Shown here: one piece after another, positions 34,701 through 47,360 of the stretch
Layout: every line of letters begins with the position of its first letter
Numbering within the stretch: the stretch's first letter is position 1
Assembly (NCBI GenBank): GCA_033398695.1
Contig: CM065810.1
Span: forward strand, 143,655,858 to 143,719,857
Source: Orobanche coerulescens
Taxonomy: Eukaryota > Streptophyta > Magnoliopsida > Lamiales > Orobanchaceae
DNA: 64,000 bases
Direction: 5' to 3'
Notes under the pieces: generated by a model
Seen by the model: only the letters and a program-made list of their open reading frames with translations
Told to the model about the DNA's origin: nothing
The model's database searches: none
Translations under genes and position numbers: made by a program

Positions 34701-37700
34701 AGGCATTGAAGCCTGTTATTATGTTTAATGGCGGCGGCAGCTTCAAAACATTTCTTCTGAATCGCCTCGTAGCTAGTGTGAAGGCGATTATCATCAAAAC
34801 CACCATGCCGATCCCGGTAGTGCCGATAACGCTGGTCAAGAGTTTAGTGAAGGTGGGTCTTTCACCATGAAAATCCGAAGCAATCAGTTTGAATTTCTCT
34901 GGCGAAGATCCAGCTAGACGTGGGAAATCGCACGATAAATGAACCCCAGCATGGATCACAACACCTACCACTATAGCACATGCTATGACCTGCAGGTGAA
35001 AGCTGGAGTATCTTAGGTAACCGGTAAGGAATAGGAAAAGGGATAATTATAAAAACCACACCAGAAGCTTAGCTTAATTACGAAAAATCAGTTCTCTTGT
35101 AGATTTAGCGCATTAGAGTATTGCGAATACACCATAGGTATTTGCATTTCTTTTGCAACTCTTCCCTTCAGTTTGGTGCAATTTGTAAAATAGGAGTTTG
35201 GCTGTGTTTTTTTCTTCTCTTTATATATATATATATTTATTATAAAGGCTAAACCTCAAGCTGTGAAGCATGCAGACTTCATTTTTGAAAATTTAGGCCA
35301 TCTTGTATCCCCAGGTCGTATCACATTTTACGTGTAAATAAGCGTATTCTGTACCGTGTCCCCTTGTCGTGTCTTGTATCCACTTCTGTGAATGTGCTTC
35401 CTAGACCCCAGGGGTAATATTTTACTAATTTTGTTTATCACATAGAAAAAATATTGTTCTTAAAAGTGCTCGCCTAACGCCGCCTAGTCCTTATCCGGCC
35501 TTTTCCTATTTTTGATTTTTGATTTCGATTTCTCCAATTAGACTCCGCCCTATCCTATCTATACCCGGCTCACCTTTGGCTAGACGCAAAGCTTCAATGT
35601 GCGTAGCCCTAGCGTGCCTATCGTTTATAGAATGCTGGAAAGCAATACTTTTGATTTTTCTTCGTGGAGTATTTCTAACCTTGTGAAAGTTAATGTTATC
35701 GTCGAAAGGGATGAATATCCTGGCTCTTGTAGATCTTAGCCATGTCAATATATTGCGGCAAACGGGAAGAAGGACTAAAGCCATGTTCAGTTTGAGTGTC
35801 TCAGCAGCTCCCTTGGCTGTTGTTAAGCAGTAACCCATTATCGGAAATGCTGGATTTTGCCTGTACTGAAGGAATTTCCAGGTGAAGAGGCCAGCCATAG
35901 CTAGAACCCACAACAGTAAAATCCAGACCCTTTGCCAATTGTCTAACAAAAGGAATCCAATTTGTCTGCGTAAGTTCTGGCTGCTCCCCATTCTACCCTC
36001 TATGCTTAGAGGCCTGCTGTAGTTCATGTAATTCTCTCTTTGCAGAAGAAGTGCTTCCAGCTGCCATAACTGAATGGGAAAAGTGAGGGCAACTTTTTTC
36101 GTTTTTTTTTTTCCATCTTTTATTTACAACTTATTTTATTTTGGAGGAGTAAATATTATTGGAAAATTTTATGGTACCCTCAAGTTACCAAACCTGTATG
36201 TATATTCGCAGTTGAATGTATGATTTTTTTTTTTTAATTATTTGATCCAATGGTGAATACATGCAAAGTGAATGGTACTGTGCGGGTACCGTAAAACTTT
36301 TCAATATTATTTCCTATACATTGTACAATTTCCCGTGTATTTAGATTTGTTACAATCGGACTGAATACTTTCAACAGTATTGCAGTACGATTATCTACGG
36401 AAATAATCACCTACACATTGTGGGCATGTTTTAATATGTCTACGTGCAACATGCAAAGGATCTTGTGTATATATATGATCGATCAAATGAGAACGAGTTT
36501 GAGTAAGAAATATAAATACATCTGAACCATTGATCTTTGTGTGATTTGTGGTCCAGATTAGTCCATACATAAAATATATGCATTTCATGCATCAAAAACC
36601 AATACATAAAAATTATGCATTATATTCGGAATATGTATAAGAATATCGATATATTAAAATAATAGATTACATGCATATTTTCATGAGAATTAATCTTGTA
36701 AATTTATTTAATCAAAGCATATAGATCAATTTTAATACCATTTTTAGTTTAAACTTTATTCTCAAAAATTATTTTTAAAGGTGTTGGAACTAAGAACCAT
36801 AAATGGTTCTTTAGAATGATATAGATGTTCTTTATAAGGCCATAAATGGTTCATTAACCATAAATGATACGCTGCTCTTTATAGTATCAACAATACAACA
36901 TACACATCATCTCGTTATTTACGATTAATTCATTATTTACTCCACCACCTACTCAACTATTCATATAATCAATGGTTCAAAACAACCCGACTGTCGTGAG
37001 AATATCATTTTCATATAGTTATTAGGAATGCAGTTTTTTAGAACCAACACCCCACTTTAAAAGATGTTTACTAAACACAAAACTCAGCTGTTTGACTATT
37101 AAAGTTGTTTCAGTAAGCTCTTTTTGACTTCCCATACAGTTACCTACTATGCCCAAAGTCAGTAGTTTGTGGAGATTATTTACTTCACCGAGAAAACTAA
37201 CTCTATTATTAGAGTTGTTTTTTTAATAGTTATCATTTAATATATCTAGATCTGCAAACGAGTCGAATCGAGCATTCACTTTATCGAATATGTTTGATTT
37301 AATTTTTTTATTGTTCGAGCTCGGCTCAATAAGAATATACTCTAGATCAACTTGACACTGCTTGATTAATAGATGCTTGTCAAAAGCTCGAGTTTGGCAC
37401 GAGTTTCCGGAAACTAAAATTATCTAAATCTTACGGTATAATTGATACCTCAATGTAGCCTAGATGTTGGGGATCAAGCTCTTCCATTATTAAAGAGGCG
37501 TATTCCTTGGCATGTTCTTTCAAGTTGGATAGCTTGTTTGCGGAAGCACTCAGTAGTATTAGCTGTTCCAGGCCAATTCAAATTACCACAAACTTTTAGA
37601 AAATTCCAATAAGATAATGTAAAAAATAAATAATTTTACTCCGTTTAAATTGTCTAGCCATGTATTTTCAAAATAATGTATTTGTTTCAATAAAAGAAAT

Positions 37701-38144
37701 CTACTTTCATAATAAAGTAATAATATCGAATTAGAAATTATATACTTATTATTATTATTTTTATTATTATTGTTATTATTATTATTATTATCTCAGTTTA
37801 AGAATTTTGGATCTTGACATAGTCATACTAAAGTGTAAATATTCTTTTTTATAAAAGATATATTTATCATAAATAATAAACGGAAAATAAATAAAAATTA
37901 CACATTTTGGCCAAGTTGGGCAGTTTTATTAGATAAATTATTATTTTTTGACCTAGTTCTTATTGTTTCCTTTAAACCAAGAACATTAGCCACATACCTC
38001 TTGCACTTCATCTCTCGTGATTTTTCCATCTCCATTAATGTCTGCCCTGTAAAGATCAAATCAATATAAATAAAAATAAAAAAAATAGAAAAGAAAAAGA
38101 AACCCATTTATTTCTAATTAGTTTGAAGATTTGCAAATTTTTTA

Positions 38145-38177
<33 letters not shown>

Positions 38178-39769
38178 GATAGTGTTCTAATTACTAATAT
38201 TTTTCATATTGAATCAGTCGATTTTCTGATGAAAGAGTAAATCAAAATTCCTTCTTTTCTAAATAGATAGATTTGAACATTGAGAAAGTTAATGCAGTTC
38301 AAATATATAATTATGATCATCAAAATTAGGCTGGCATTTGTTTTTATTTTAATAGAAAAAATACGATTGAATACTAGTATGTAAATATGCAAAATAGTAG
38401 AAACATAGTTTTAACAGCGTTTCCAAAAAGAATCGTCGTTCAAATAATGCGGTAGAATAAAAAAAAAATCAAGGGAAAAAATTGAGAGAAACATAGAGAA
38501 AATTAGTGACGACAAGGAATAAAAAAGATAATCAAGCCTTTACGTGTGATTCATGAGGTGATAGGAGAATAAGGAATTAATGCCTAATTTTTTAAACAAA
38601 CTTAATTTCTTTTAATAATAGTATCAAACATAAAAGAATCACAAAATAATACGGATGAGTAAGTCTCAACATCTAATAGATCGGTCTCATACTGATCTCC
38701 TAAAACTAAATTTAAACTAAGTAGTTTCTGGAAAGAAATAGAAAACTAAATACACTAAAATAATCCTGAAAAACGAAAAAAAAAAAAACTAAAAAAAAAA
38801 AATTAAACCCTAAAAAATCTAAAATTGAAGAATAAAATAAAAACCCTAAAAATTTGAAAAGAATGATATAAAAAGTATATAAATAACCATAAATTGATGC
38901 TCACATGTCAAAGAAAATCTGGAGACGAGCGTCGAAACTATCGTCGGATATTTGTAGCCAAAACTCATGCAGCTCCGCCTTAGTTATTCTACCTGTTTTC
39001 TGCCGCCGCCGTGCTAAGGCGTCAAATACCCCCACTGCGAACTCCTTTGAATCCCCCATTCCTATACCCAAACAACAAAATTAACCAAACGTGCCTTCAC
39101 CGGAGAATATATGTGTATATGTATATTTCATTTCCATTAAATTATTTGTGTATTTATTTCTGGATTATTTGTACCTATGCATTCGCCGAAGTCTTGCCTG
39201 GAGAGTAATCCGTCCTTAGCCAAAACATGGAACCTCGCCTCCACCTGTTTCCACACCACGTCGGGATCTGATTCTCCGGCGGCGGTGCTTTTGTTCATGA
39301 ATCTCAGTCCGCCGAGTGCTCTCTGCGCGCTGGATTTGTTCCTCATCATCTTAGCCTGCGCCTTCATCATCTCACGCGCCGACACCACCACCGCCTGGTG
39401 CCGATCTTCTGCATCCGACGTGGACGTCCTCGCCGACGCCGTCCTCCGCCACGAGAACATCCGGCGCAGCCTGGACGCCGCCGACCCGCTCCGCGCCAGA
39501 AAATTACCGTTCGAGACGGACGCCGGCTCCTCGACGGCGGCAATATTTCGATCGTCGGAGGTCGCCGGCCCAAAGCTGCATAGTACGACGGAATCATCGT
39601 GGGGCTCCAGAGTAGCCTCGACCGTCTCCTCGCCGCAAACGTTTCTCCTCAAGTCGTTGAGGTAAACCGGCAACATACTTGCGCCTCCGCCGCCGTATAC
39701 CGTCGGCGGCTCCTGCAAGTCATTATAGGAGGAGCTGCTCCCAAACGACGACGTTCTCATGAACCACAT
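31790..39769 (-). CDS. RBOHE: Respiratory burst oxidase (NADPH oxidase), RBOHE-like
   Basis: Fourteen exons on -: 39769-39175, 39061-38905, 38046-37998, 37562-37449, 36069-35680, 34989-34606, 34510-34415, 34291-34176, 33783-33613, 33529-33373, 33075-32887, 32803-32675, 32480-32402, 31899-31790. All have GT-AG ends and matching phases; total 2,736 nt, 911 residues, usual for the family. Domains in order: Ser/Arg-rich cytosolic N-terminus, EF-hand ([16 protein letters not shown]), second EF-hand region ([10 protein letters not shown]), membrane heme domain with histidines ([26 protein letters not shown]), FAD site (HPFSLTSAP), NADPH site ([13 protein letters not shown]) and a C-terminal FHKEYF. 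It makes apoplastic superoxide at the plasma membrane and is Ca-activated. [10 protein letters not shown] and [19 protein letters not shown] favour RBOHE over other members. An upstream in-frame ATG at 39817 lies before a poly-T; 39769 (or 39760) is preferred. Confidence 0.93.
33826..33845. repeat. C20 homopolymer in RBOHE intron 8
   Basis: Twenty consecutive C on + (G on the gene strand), about 40 bp upstream (gene sense) of the exon 9 acceptor, followed by a CA-rich stretch to 33872. Long C runs are uncommon in plant introns and the length may be inexact. Confidence 0.9.
36780..37053. mobile_element. MITE-like insert in RBOHE intron 4
   Basis: Ends GGTGTTGGAACTAAGAACC (from 36780) and the reverse complement of GTTTTTTAGAACCAACACCC (to about 37053) form an imperfect inverted repeat of about 20 bp. 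The interior is AT-rich with several CCATAAATGGTT copies near 36797-36865. The possible target duplication TTTAAAG/TTTAAAA is weak. Confidence 0.55.
37743..37793. repeat. ATT microsatellite in RBOHE intron 3
   Basis: Interrupted (TTA/ATT)n for about 50 bp. Confidence 0.85.
38146..38182. repeat. TA/GATA microsatellite in RBOHE intron 2
   Basis: (TA)n followed by about six ATAG units. Confidence 0.9.
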
Positions 39770-41030
39770 CTTCTTCGCCAATATTGAACCCCAAAAAAAA
39801 AAAAAAAAACTAACCACTGTTAATTGTACTGCATCACCATCTGGTTAATTTATCTGCTGTTAATAATCTTAATTATGCTAAATCTTTCTGAGTAATTTTT
39901 TTTTGCTTGGATCACACGCTTTGCCCCTTTGAAGAGGGTGGGGTGGGGGGTGGGTGGTGGTACTGTTAAAAACTTTAAAACAAGCACCTCCCTCCCTCCC
40001 TCCCAACCAAATTCATCATCTGTGTATATGCACACGACGTGCCTACGAGGAGTAGGTTGGTGCTTTAAAAAAATAATTAAATAATATTCCTCATAATTTT
40101 CATAATCAGCTAGCTTATCAGCTACTCAATCAGCTATCAACTAATTTAATAGCTACTAGCTAGCTTATCGGCTAGTTTTGCTAAACACAGCCTATAATGT
40201 GACTCTCTATATGTTCGTAGCTAAGCTAACCCGGCGGCCACATTAAGTAAGCAGTATTTTATATATATACACATATGTTGTGTGTGTGTGTGGATTTATC
40301 TGTACTACGTACGATTGATTTGTAGTAAACTTTGATAGAATGATCCTGGTTTATTGTTCATGGTACTCTTGTACATCATCATATTGTAATAGGGCAAGCT
40401 TTACTTTTAAGTCTCAGTCATAGTTGTGTCACTTTTTTGTTACATGAGAAGGTAAGTAAGGCATGACTTGTACATGTTCATGCGCGCGGCTCTTCTCGGG
40501 AAAGAGTTAGATTTTATACTTAGTTTAATCATTTTGATTATTATTAATATGCTTCCTTTTTTTTTTTTTTTTACTTCTTTAAGAAACAATTGTATTAGAC
40601 CTCATTAGTTGTAATCCATACTTTTGTATGATTCTGAAGTCGAACAATTCAATTATATTTCCATATGATCTTTACTTTGATCTGTATACGACTATGCCAA
40701 ACTTTTCTCTTTAAGTCTATACTTACTATTCTTTACGTAGATCTCGCATGTATTATTACTTCGTTAATGATATTTTCAACTGATAAAAACTCAGCGGGAA
40801 AAATAATAATTGGTTAATTAAAGACAAGAATGTGAAACGCCAATTGTATGGAGGCTAAACTCCCCTCAAGTCTAAATCCCCGTTGATGTTTACGTCCATC
40901 AATGAATTTTGAAAACTATACATGTGACATTGTCTCGTTGAGAACATTGGTCAAAGAAAAGAGTATAACATAGGTGAGTATGATTCTTTATATATCGTCC
41001 CTCCCATTTGACTTCGCATCGATCCCTAGA
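39770..41030. other. RBOHE upstream region and spacer
   Basis: It includes an A-run at 39794-39810 next to the start codon, GGGTGGGG/CCTCCCTCC tracts at 39938-40004 (a pyrimidine tract on +, so GA-rich on the gene strand, common in plant promoters), an AGCTAGCTTATCAGC-rich stretch at 40108-40180 that looks like a small transposon relic, and an interrupted TA/TG repeat at 40260-40292. No other coding is seen. Confidence 0.45.
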
Positions 41031-41745
41031 GTTTGGAAAGCCTACGCATTCTTATGTTTTTCACATATTTTTTAAAACATGGTCTTACGCAAGGGGTTGG
41101 TAAGCAATTCAATCGCACTCTCCTCAGATATCACTTATTCAATGAATTTTGAGGATGGTCTGTTGCCGATGATTATAGAAGAACTTTAGAGACATGTACT
41201 TCTATTCACATCATCACCTTTGATATAACACAGTTTATTTATTTTGGGCTCATCAGTGGTAGTACTTAAGCTAGAAGTACCGCACATTTCTTCAACAGAT
41301 AAAACATATTATCCACCTCTATTACTTCCAACCATTTTAATCATTTTTCCAAGTTGATTTTCAACTCCAGCCTTGTAATTTTAAAACTTCAATAATTTCA
41401 TCTTTACTTTTTAACAAATATAAGTAGCAATCATCAATAAACGTAATAAAATACTTTTTTCCACCTCTAGTTTTCACCATTTTAAAATCACATATATCAG
41501 TCTTTATCAATTTTAGAGGTTTAATAAATCTTCCCACATAATGAAAAGGCGATTAAGATACTTGACTTCAACAGATATTTCACATCTATTTTCTGAATCA
41601 ATTTAGAAATTGAAAGTAGTTCCAAATTTATTTAATCTTTTTATAGCATTTAGATTTACATGTCCTAGTCTAACATGCCATAAATATGAAAAATCAAGCA
41701 TATAAATAGAAGTAGAAGCATTCTCATTAATTGTCGCTATTTACT
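41031..41745 (-). pseudogene. Copia pol fragment (pre-integrase and integrase start)
   Basis: On -, 41720-41630 reads [20 protein letters not shown], the GAG pre-integrase finger (H...H). Integrase-like pieces follow, with GVENQLGKMIKMV and SNRGGxYV near 41310-41400 and a GTSSLSTT remnant. Many stops occur. No LTR was identified with it. It is a different copia lineage from the element at 43664 by sequence. Confidence 0.7.
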
Positions 41746-43655
41746 TTGCTACCCGCAAGTATACGAAGTAGATGTAAAAAGTAGCGAGCAAGTTCGTATC
41801 CACGAAGACTGATTATTCTTATTGTATCAAGTACTAGATTCTAATATTTCTAATTTTATCTAGACGATCGAAGTTTTGAGAAAGTTAATAATTTAAAGAC
41901 TAGCATAATAAAAAAAATAAACAAGTCGCAGTATTTAGAATGAAGGGAATTTATGGGTTTAAAAGAGAGATTCCAAGGCTAGGTTTCCATTAATTGCTAG
42001 GGTTGATCGGGTTTGACTTCAGTTAAAGTTCTACTCATCTTTCCAATATGATGATCACACAAGTATCTTAAAGTCCCTTGCATTAAAACATAGATTAAAT
42101 AACCTATAATGATTTCTCCATCTACTATAGATTATCTAACTCTAAAAAGCTCACAAGACCATTAATTCATCATAATCATTCACCGATCTCTCAATCCTGT
42201 AATCAATTATGTCAACTACTTTAGACCTATTAACGTCCTCATCTCTCGAATTATGAGCAATTAAGTTAAACATGTAAATACATTGATCAGATGCTAAATA
42301 TAAATTAAAACCAAGTAATTGAAAAGGGAATCATAGTAATAAGTAAGTCTAACAATCAATCCTCAAAACCCATCAAAAGTCAATGTACTCCCATGCCCGG
42401 AATCTAATAAATTTAGCCGGACGTAGTGAAAAGAGAAGAGAAAATCCTACTCAAGTTCAACATGATGCAACTAAATAAAAAGAAAAGAAAGTAAGAAAGG
42501 AAGAAGTGAAAACTCGGATAATGATCTCTCGACTTGACTTGATTCTCGCACTTGATCTCCGTTGATGCTTTGAATCCCCTCTTGATAGTGTTTTGACCTC
42601 TTAAACCCTTCTTAGACTTGATAATCCCGAAATTTGGCCTTTGGGGTCCTTTTATAGCTGGCAAATAGGGCTTAGGGCTTAAAACGTGTTAAACTCGTCA
42701 AACAAGGGAATTAACACTGCCAGTGACTCGGCCGTGTCAAATAACACGTCCCGTGTTGAACTGTCCCAGAAATTACCAAAACATCTGTCTCATGACACGG
42801 TCGGGTCCACGACCGTGTCGTTTGACACAGCCCGTGTTGTTTGACACGGTCGTGGCTGTGTTGTGCGGTTTGGCCTCATTTTTTAGTCCTTCTTCAGTCC
42901 GTGCTCAAGTTCGTGCATTGCCTAATATGCGTCGGGGGTCGAGACTTTGTTCATACTAGATAATGGCCTTATAAATGCCTGAAAACACAACAAAAACTAC
43001 TAAAGTATAATCAAGTCCAACAAACGAGAAAATAAACATAAACACAATAACTACATGAATTTAAGATCGATAAGTGCCAGAAATCATTATAAAAAGATGT
43101 GTAAAATCGTGTCAAAACAAAATCCCCCAAATTTAAACGTTGATTGTCCCAAGCAATGCACTTTAAAAAATAAAAACTCCTAATGGTCCTCAACACACCT
43201 CAAAGACCATTATGAAAATTCATCAATACATCTCAAGTAATGAATAAGTCAAGTTCTTTAATGTTTTTCAGATCTCTAGGGTGCTTCCTTAACATCAGCT
43301 AATACTTGAAAAATATAAACCTCATCGTTTAAGTGTATTCGCTCACTCTCAAAGTGTATAAAGGGACATGTATACGCATAAAACTCATTTAATGAGATAA
43401 GAATCCCCATAAGCTTGCCAATTGTCTACATCTATACCACTATTTTGTGCATGCAAATTTGTGAATAAAAAAGGACTTCAATGGTTGTAATGTAGGCTTT
43501 TTGATTGGGGTAGGATAAATATGGCTAAAGTGACTTTAACTTCAGCAAATTAGAACAAAATCACACTAATCACTCTGCACTCACTAAACTTAGAAGGTCC
43601 ATATCTTGAAATTACTTTTCTCAACCCCTTAACTCATGTTACTCGTAAAAGTGCT
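41746..43655. repeat. Unclassified repeat with palindrome array
   Basis: It starts near a GCTACCCGCAAGTATACG stretch and contains a 42720-42862 block of CACGG/CCGTG palindromes. The region after 43110 reads AATCCCCCAAATTTAAACG and TTGTCCCAAGCAATG, phrases I recognise as common in large plant LTR-type repeats but cannot assign. No coding domain is seen. Confidence 0.45.
42715..42865. repeat. GACACGGTCGTGTC-type palindrome array
   Basis: At least seven partial or full copies of a (G)ACACGG-x-CGTGT(C) palindrome lie within 150 bp, for example near 42728, 42745, 42794, 42812, 42831 and 42844. Confidence 0.8.
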
Positions 43656-43663
43656 TCTAGAAG

Positions 43664-45137
43664 TGTTAGGAATACTTGTTAGATTTTGATGATGTCATCA
43701 TTGTGTTTGTTTATTCAAATGTATGTTTATTACTTGGCAAAATATAAGGAAGAACCAGATGAGTATCTTCCATAGGCCAAATTGTGTTAAGTTAGATACT
43801 TGGCAAAATGTAAAGAAGAACCAAATGAATATCTTCTATAGGCCATATAAGTTAGGCTTTAAAAAAATGACTAAGTACAAATCACAGATAAGTATCTATC
43901 AGCTGAGTCTTGGTCAACCCAACTTTTCGGATAAGGTTAACCACAGACGAGCTATATCAGGCAACCTTTATCAGAGAAGTTCTGGTCAACAATTTAATCA
44001 GCGAAGTTAGACCAGACTGCAGTCAAGAAGAAAAGTCAAGTCATCTGAAGTTTGACCATCAAATCAGTCAAGTTCAATCAGGTTAGAAGACTTCAGACAA
44101 GTCGGCACATCAGAGAAGTCGACATCAGAGTAGGTTGACTGCACATCAGACAGTTTGACCACAGAGAGATCAGTTAAGTGATCAGCCAAGTACTCCAGTC
44201 CACGTCAGCATACGTTGAATAGTCAATATTTATGGAAAGTCACATGCGGGCGATAAGGGACAAATTGGAGAGATTTTCGGAAAGGAAATGAATTAAATAA
44301 TTCATCCAGACCCACCACTGGAGACTTTAATCTTATTATATTCAAAAGATTCGGCGCCATCACATGGAGTCTTCAAAATGGTCGAACATAGATTAAAATA
44401 AGGGAATCCAGCCTGCAACGTTCAGAAGGAAAAATAAAGAAGTCTATTTCTCCAACGGACGAATTTGTTACAGATTTGCAACGGCTATGAAGAAAAGCTC
44501 AAAGGATCAACACCTATATATATCTAGAGATTTGAAGTTGAGCAGTACAATGGTGCGAACTATACTTTCAAGCGATCAAAGCAATCTAAGTAATCAGAAA
44601 TCTATAACATTGTAAAGAGCAGTATTCTCATTCATATACGAAGAAAGCTCTTAGTTGGAGACGACAAAACACTCTTGTCTTAAAACCTGAGTTCGGGGTA
44701 CTTCACTGGTTGAAGTTACGCGATTGATAGGCATCCAAGGATTTGAAGAATCTAGTGGTGCTAGGCAGTCAGAAAGGAGTTGCAACGACGGGATTTCCAC
44801 TGGTTGGAAGTTGTTGTAGCTAAGTTGTAGAATCACTGTAATATTTATCACTGGTTGAAAATTATAGTGGATTCATATCCAACTGGTTTGGATAAAGTGG
44901 ATTAGTATAGGATTACCCCACCTCTGAGACCACTATAAATTGCCTGCGTACTTTACTGTTTTAGCATCATACTTAACTACTGCATTCATACTTAGTTGTT
45001 CCATTAACTATTTGCGTTCGTCATCAGCTGACTTCCGCATATCTATCAGCTGAGAGACTCATCCTTTGTGGGAAAGAGTTTCAATAAGTCTATTCACCCC
45101 CTCTAGACTTATTCCTGGACGACTTGTGACCTATAAG
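43664..45137 (+). repeat. Copia 5' LTR
   Basis: The start is certain from the copy at 63460. The right edge is inferred from the PBS at 45138 and is uncertain by several bases because the 3' LTR end is outside the window. A TATATATA stretch near 44516 could be a promoter element. Flank 43659-43663 (AGAAG) is a candidate TSD that cannot be paired here. Confidence 0.85.
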
Positions 45138-45149
45138 TGGTATCCGAGC
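45138..45149 (+). promoter_or_regulatory. Copia primer binding site
   Basis: TGGTATCCGAGC matches the iMet-tRNA complement (TGGTATCAGAGC) at 11 of 12 positions. Confidence 0.85.
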
Positions 45150-45220
45150 CGTTGGTTCAATATTTCAAGAACCAGATCCATATATCGAGGATATATATTT
45201 TTTAATCTCTCATTTTAGAA

Positions 45221-47360
45221 ATGGAACACATGTATTCTAGATTACCTGTCTTTTCAGTTGACGAGTATGATCTTTGGAAAATAAGGATGCAGTCACACTT
45301 ATCTTCAATCCATGACGACATGTGGTGCATCATAGAGGACAATCCCTTCATCTTCGAGAAAGACAACACACCTGAGGAGATTGCAACCGAGAAGCCTTAG
45401 AAGATCCCAAAGAAGAGGACGGAGCTGACAATTGAACAAAGAAAGCTTGCCAACCTTAACAACCGGGCCAGAGACGTGTTGTATCAAACTCTTGATAAAT
45501 CAACAATGGTCAAGATCAAGAACTGCAAAAATGCTAAGGAGATCCGGGACACCCTTGCGGTGATGTGTGATGGTACAGAGATGATCAAAGAAAACAAGTT
45601 GTCAATTGCTACCCAGAAATTTGACAACTTCAAGATGAAGACCAGAGAATCTATAGACCAGGTGGACACAAGGTTCACATAGATCATTAACGAAATCAAC
45701 TCCCTTGGAAAATCATATGGCAACAGGGAGATGGCCTTGAAAGTGTTAAGATCTCTTAGCCCCGAATGGAGCATGAAGGCGGTGGCCATGAGGGAATACA
45801 AAGACCTCAATAAAATAAAGATCCAGGAGCTGTTCTCCGATATAAAGGCTTATGAATTCGAACTCCCAAGTTCATCATCAATCGAGCCTGCAGAGAAGGG
45901 AATAGCCTATGCAGCCGAGTCCCCCGCCAAGAGCGTATCTGATGTCAAACCTCCAAATCCACTCGATTTCAAGGAAGAGATGGCATTTATAATGCAAAGA
46001 TTCAGCAACTTCCGAAAGAATTACTCCAAATATAAGAAAAATTATAAGGATAATCCAAGGAGAAATCAAAAGGCTGGAAGATGGAAGGTGGAATGATATA
46101 ACTGTCATAAGACAGGACACATTCAAATCGACTGTCCTGGTCTTAAAAAGGACGAGAGCAAGAAGGAGGTGAGCAGAAAAGAAAACCGAAGGAAAGCCCT
46201 CATTGGAGAACATCAAGAGAAAGTAGAGTCAAATAACGGATTCTTCTCTGATGACGATGAGGAATATGACTGTCTGATGGCCAACCTAGCTGATGAAGAG
46301 GTAACATCTAAACCCTCTAATTCAAATAATAGTTCAGACATGTCACAAGACATGGACTTGCACGAGTCTGTAAATCAGCTCCTCAAAGATTTTGAGAAAT
46401 TAAAATCTGCACACCTATCTGTATCAGCCGAGAAGACCCAGCTGCAAGATGAGAATAGGCAGCTGAAAAATGATTTTGAAAAACTCAGTCGAGAATTGAA
46501 TAAAACCAAATCTGATCTTGAAAAACAGGTTGCAGATAACTTGAAAAACCAGACTGATAATACTACAACTGAGATAAAATGATTAACTATTTTAAATAGT
46601 GAAAAATTAGCTACACTTGCTCATGTCAAATCCGAGTTTACTAAACTGACTCAGCTAAATAAAACTCAGGCGAAGGAAATGACCTTCCTGAAGGCATCTC
46701 TAACTCTGGACGAATTGTGTATGAATAAAAGGCCACTATATTCCAGATCAGGCCTTGGATATGACCCGAATACTCCCTCTAGTTCTAAAACCACTTTCAT
46801 CAAGGGAGAAACAATTGTCTCGCTCATCGAGCCTAATTACAAACTCCGTGTTTCAAAATAGCGGCCTGAGTCACAGTCAGCTGCAGCCAAGGTATACAAG
46901 GCAGCCACCTAGACATGAGACTAGGCAATGGCCAAGGCAGAAGCATCAGCGCAGACAACATGCCCATTATTATCAAAGACTCCCCAAAAACAGATTTCCA
47001 AATGGGAGGGGCAAATGGAAACCTCAAGGTTATCCTAATTTTCAAAACGAACAGGTGTGGAGACCTCAAAGATTTAATAAATGGTCTCAGCTAAGATTTA
47101 GGAATGGCCCACACCATCAGTTTTATGAGGCATATCTGGTACACAATCCTAACAAAGGATATAGGCCCAGACAATATACACCTTTTAGGGGCAATCAATA
47201 TAACTTTCATAATCCAAGGAGAAACCAATTCTCCATGAAACCATCTAACCCCCAAGGACCCACACACATATTTAGGCATCTAAATCTTTGCTTGTCTGAT
47301 TGCAGAAGAGGTGGAAGGACTACTACCACATCTCCACAAATTGAAATATTGGAGGTGAGG
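45221..47360 (+). pseudogene. Copia gag
   Basis: It starts at the ATG at 45221. The capsid region resembles the UBN2/DUF4219 copia gag domains (LWKIRMQSHL..., LSPEWSMKAVAMRE). A CCHC knuckle at 46094-46135 has its first Cys replaced by TGA (46094-46096), leaving YNCHKTGHIQIDC. A coiled-coil segment (about 46370-46560) and an Arg/Gln/Pro-rich stretch (46870-47300) follow. Stops also lie at 45398 and 45680, with a frameshift near 46850. Confidence 0.82.

Noticed and set aside
39177..39787. Open frames on + (162 and 62 codons)
   Set aside because: Antisense to RBOHE exon 1, whose frame has clear domain similarity and correct splice phase.
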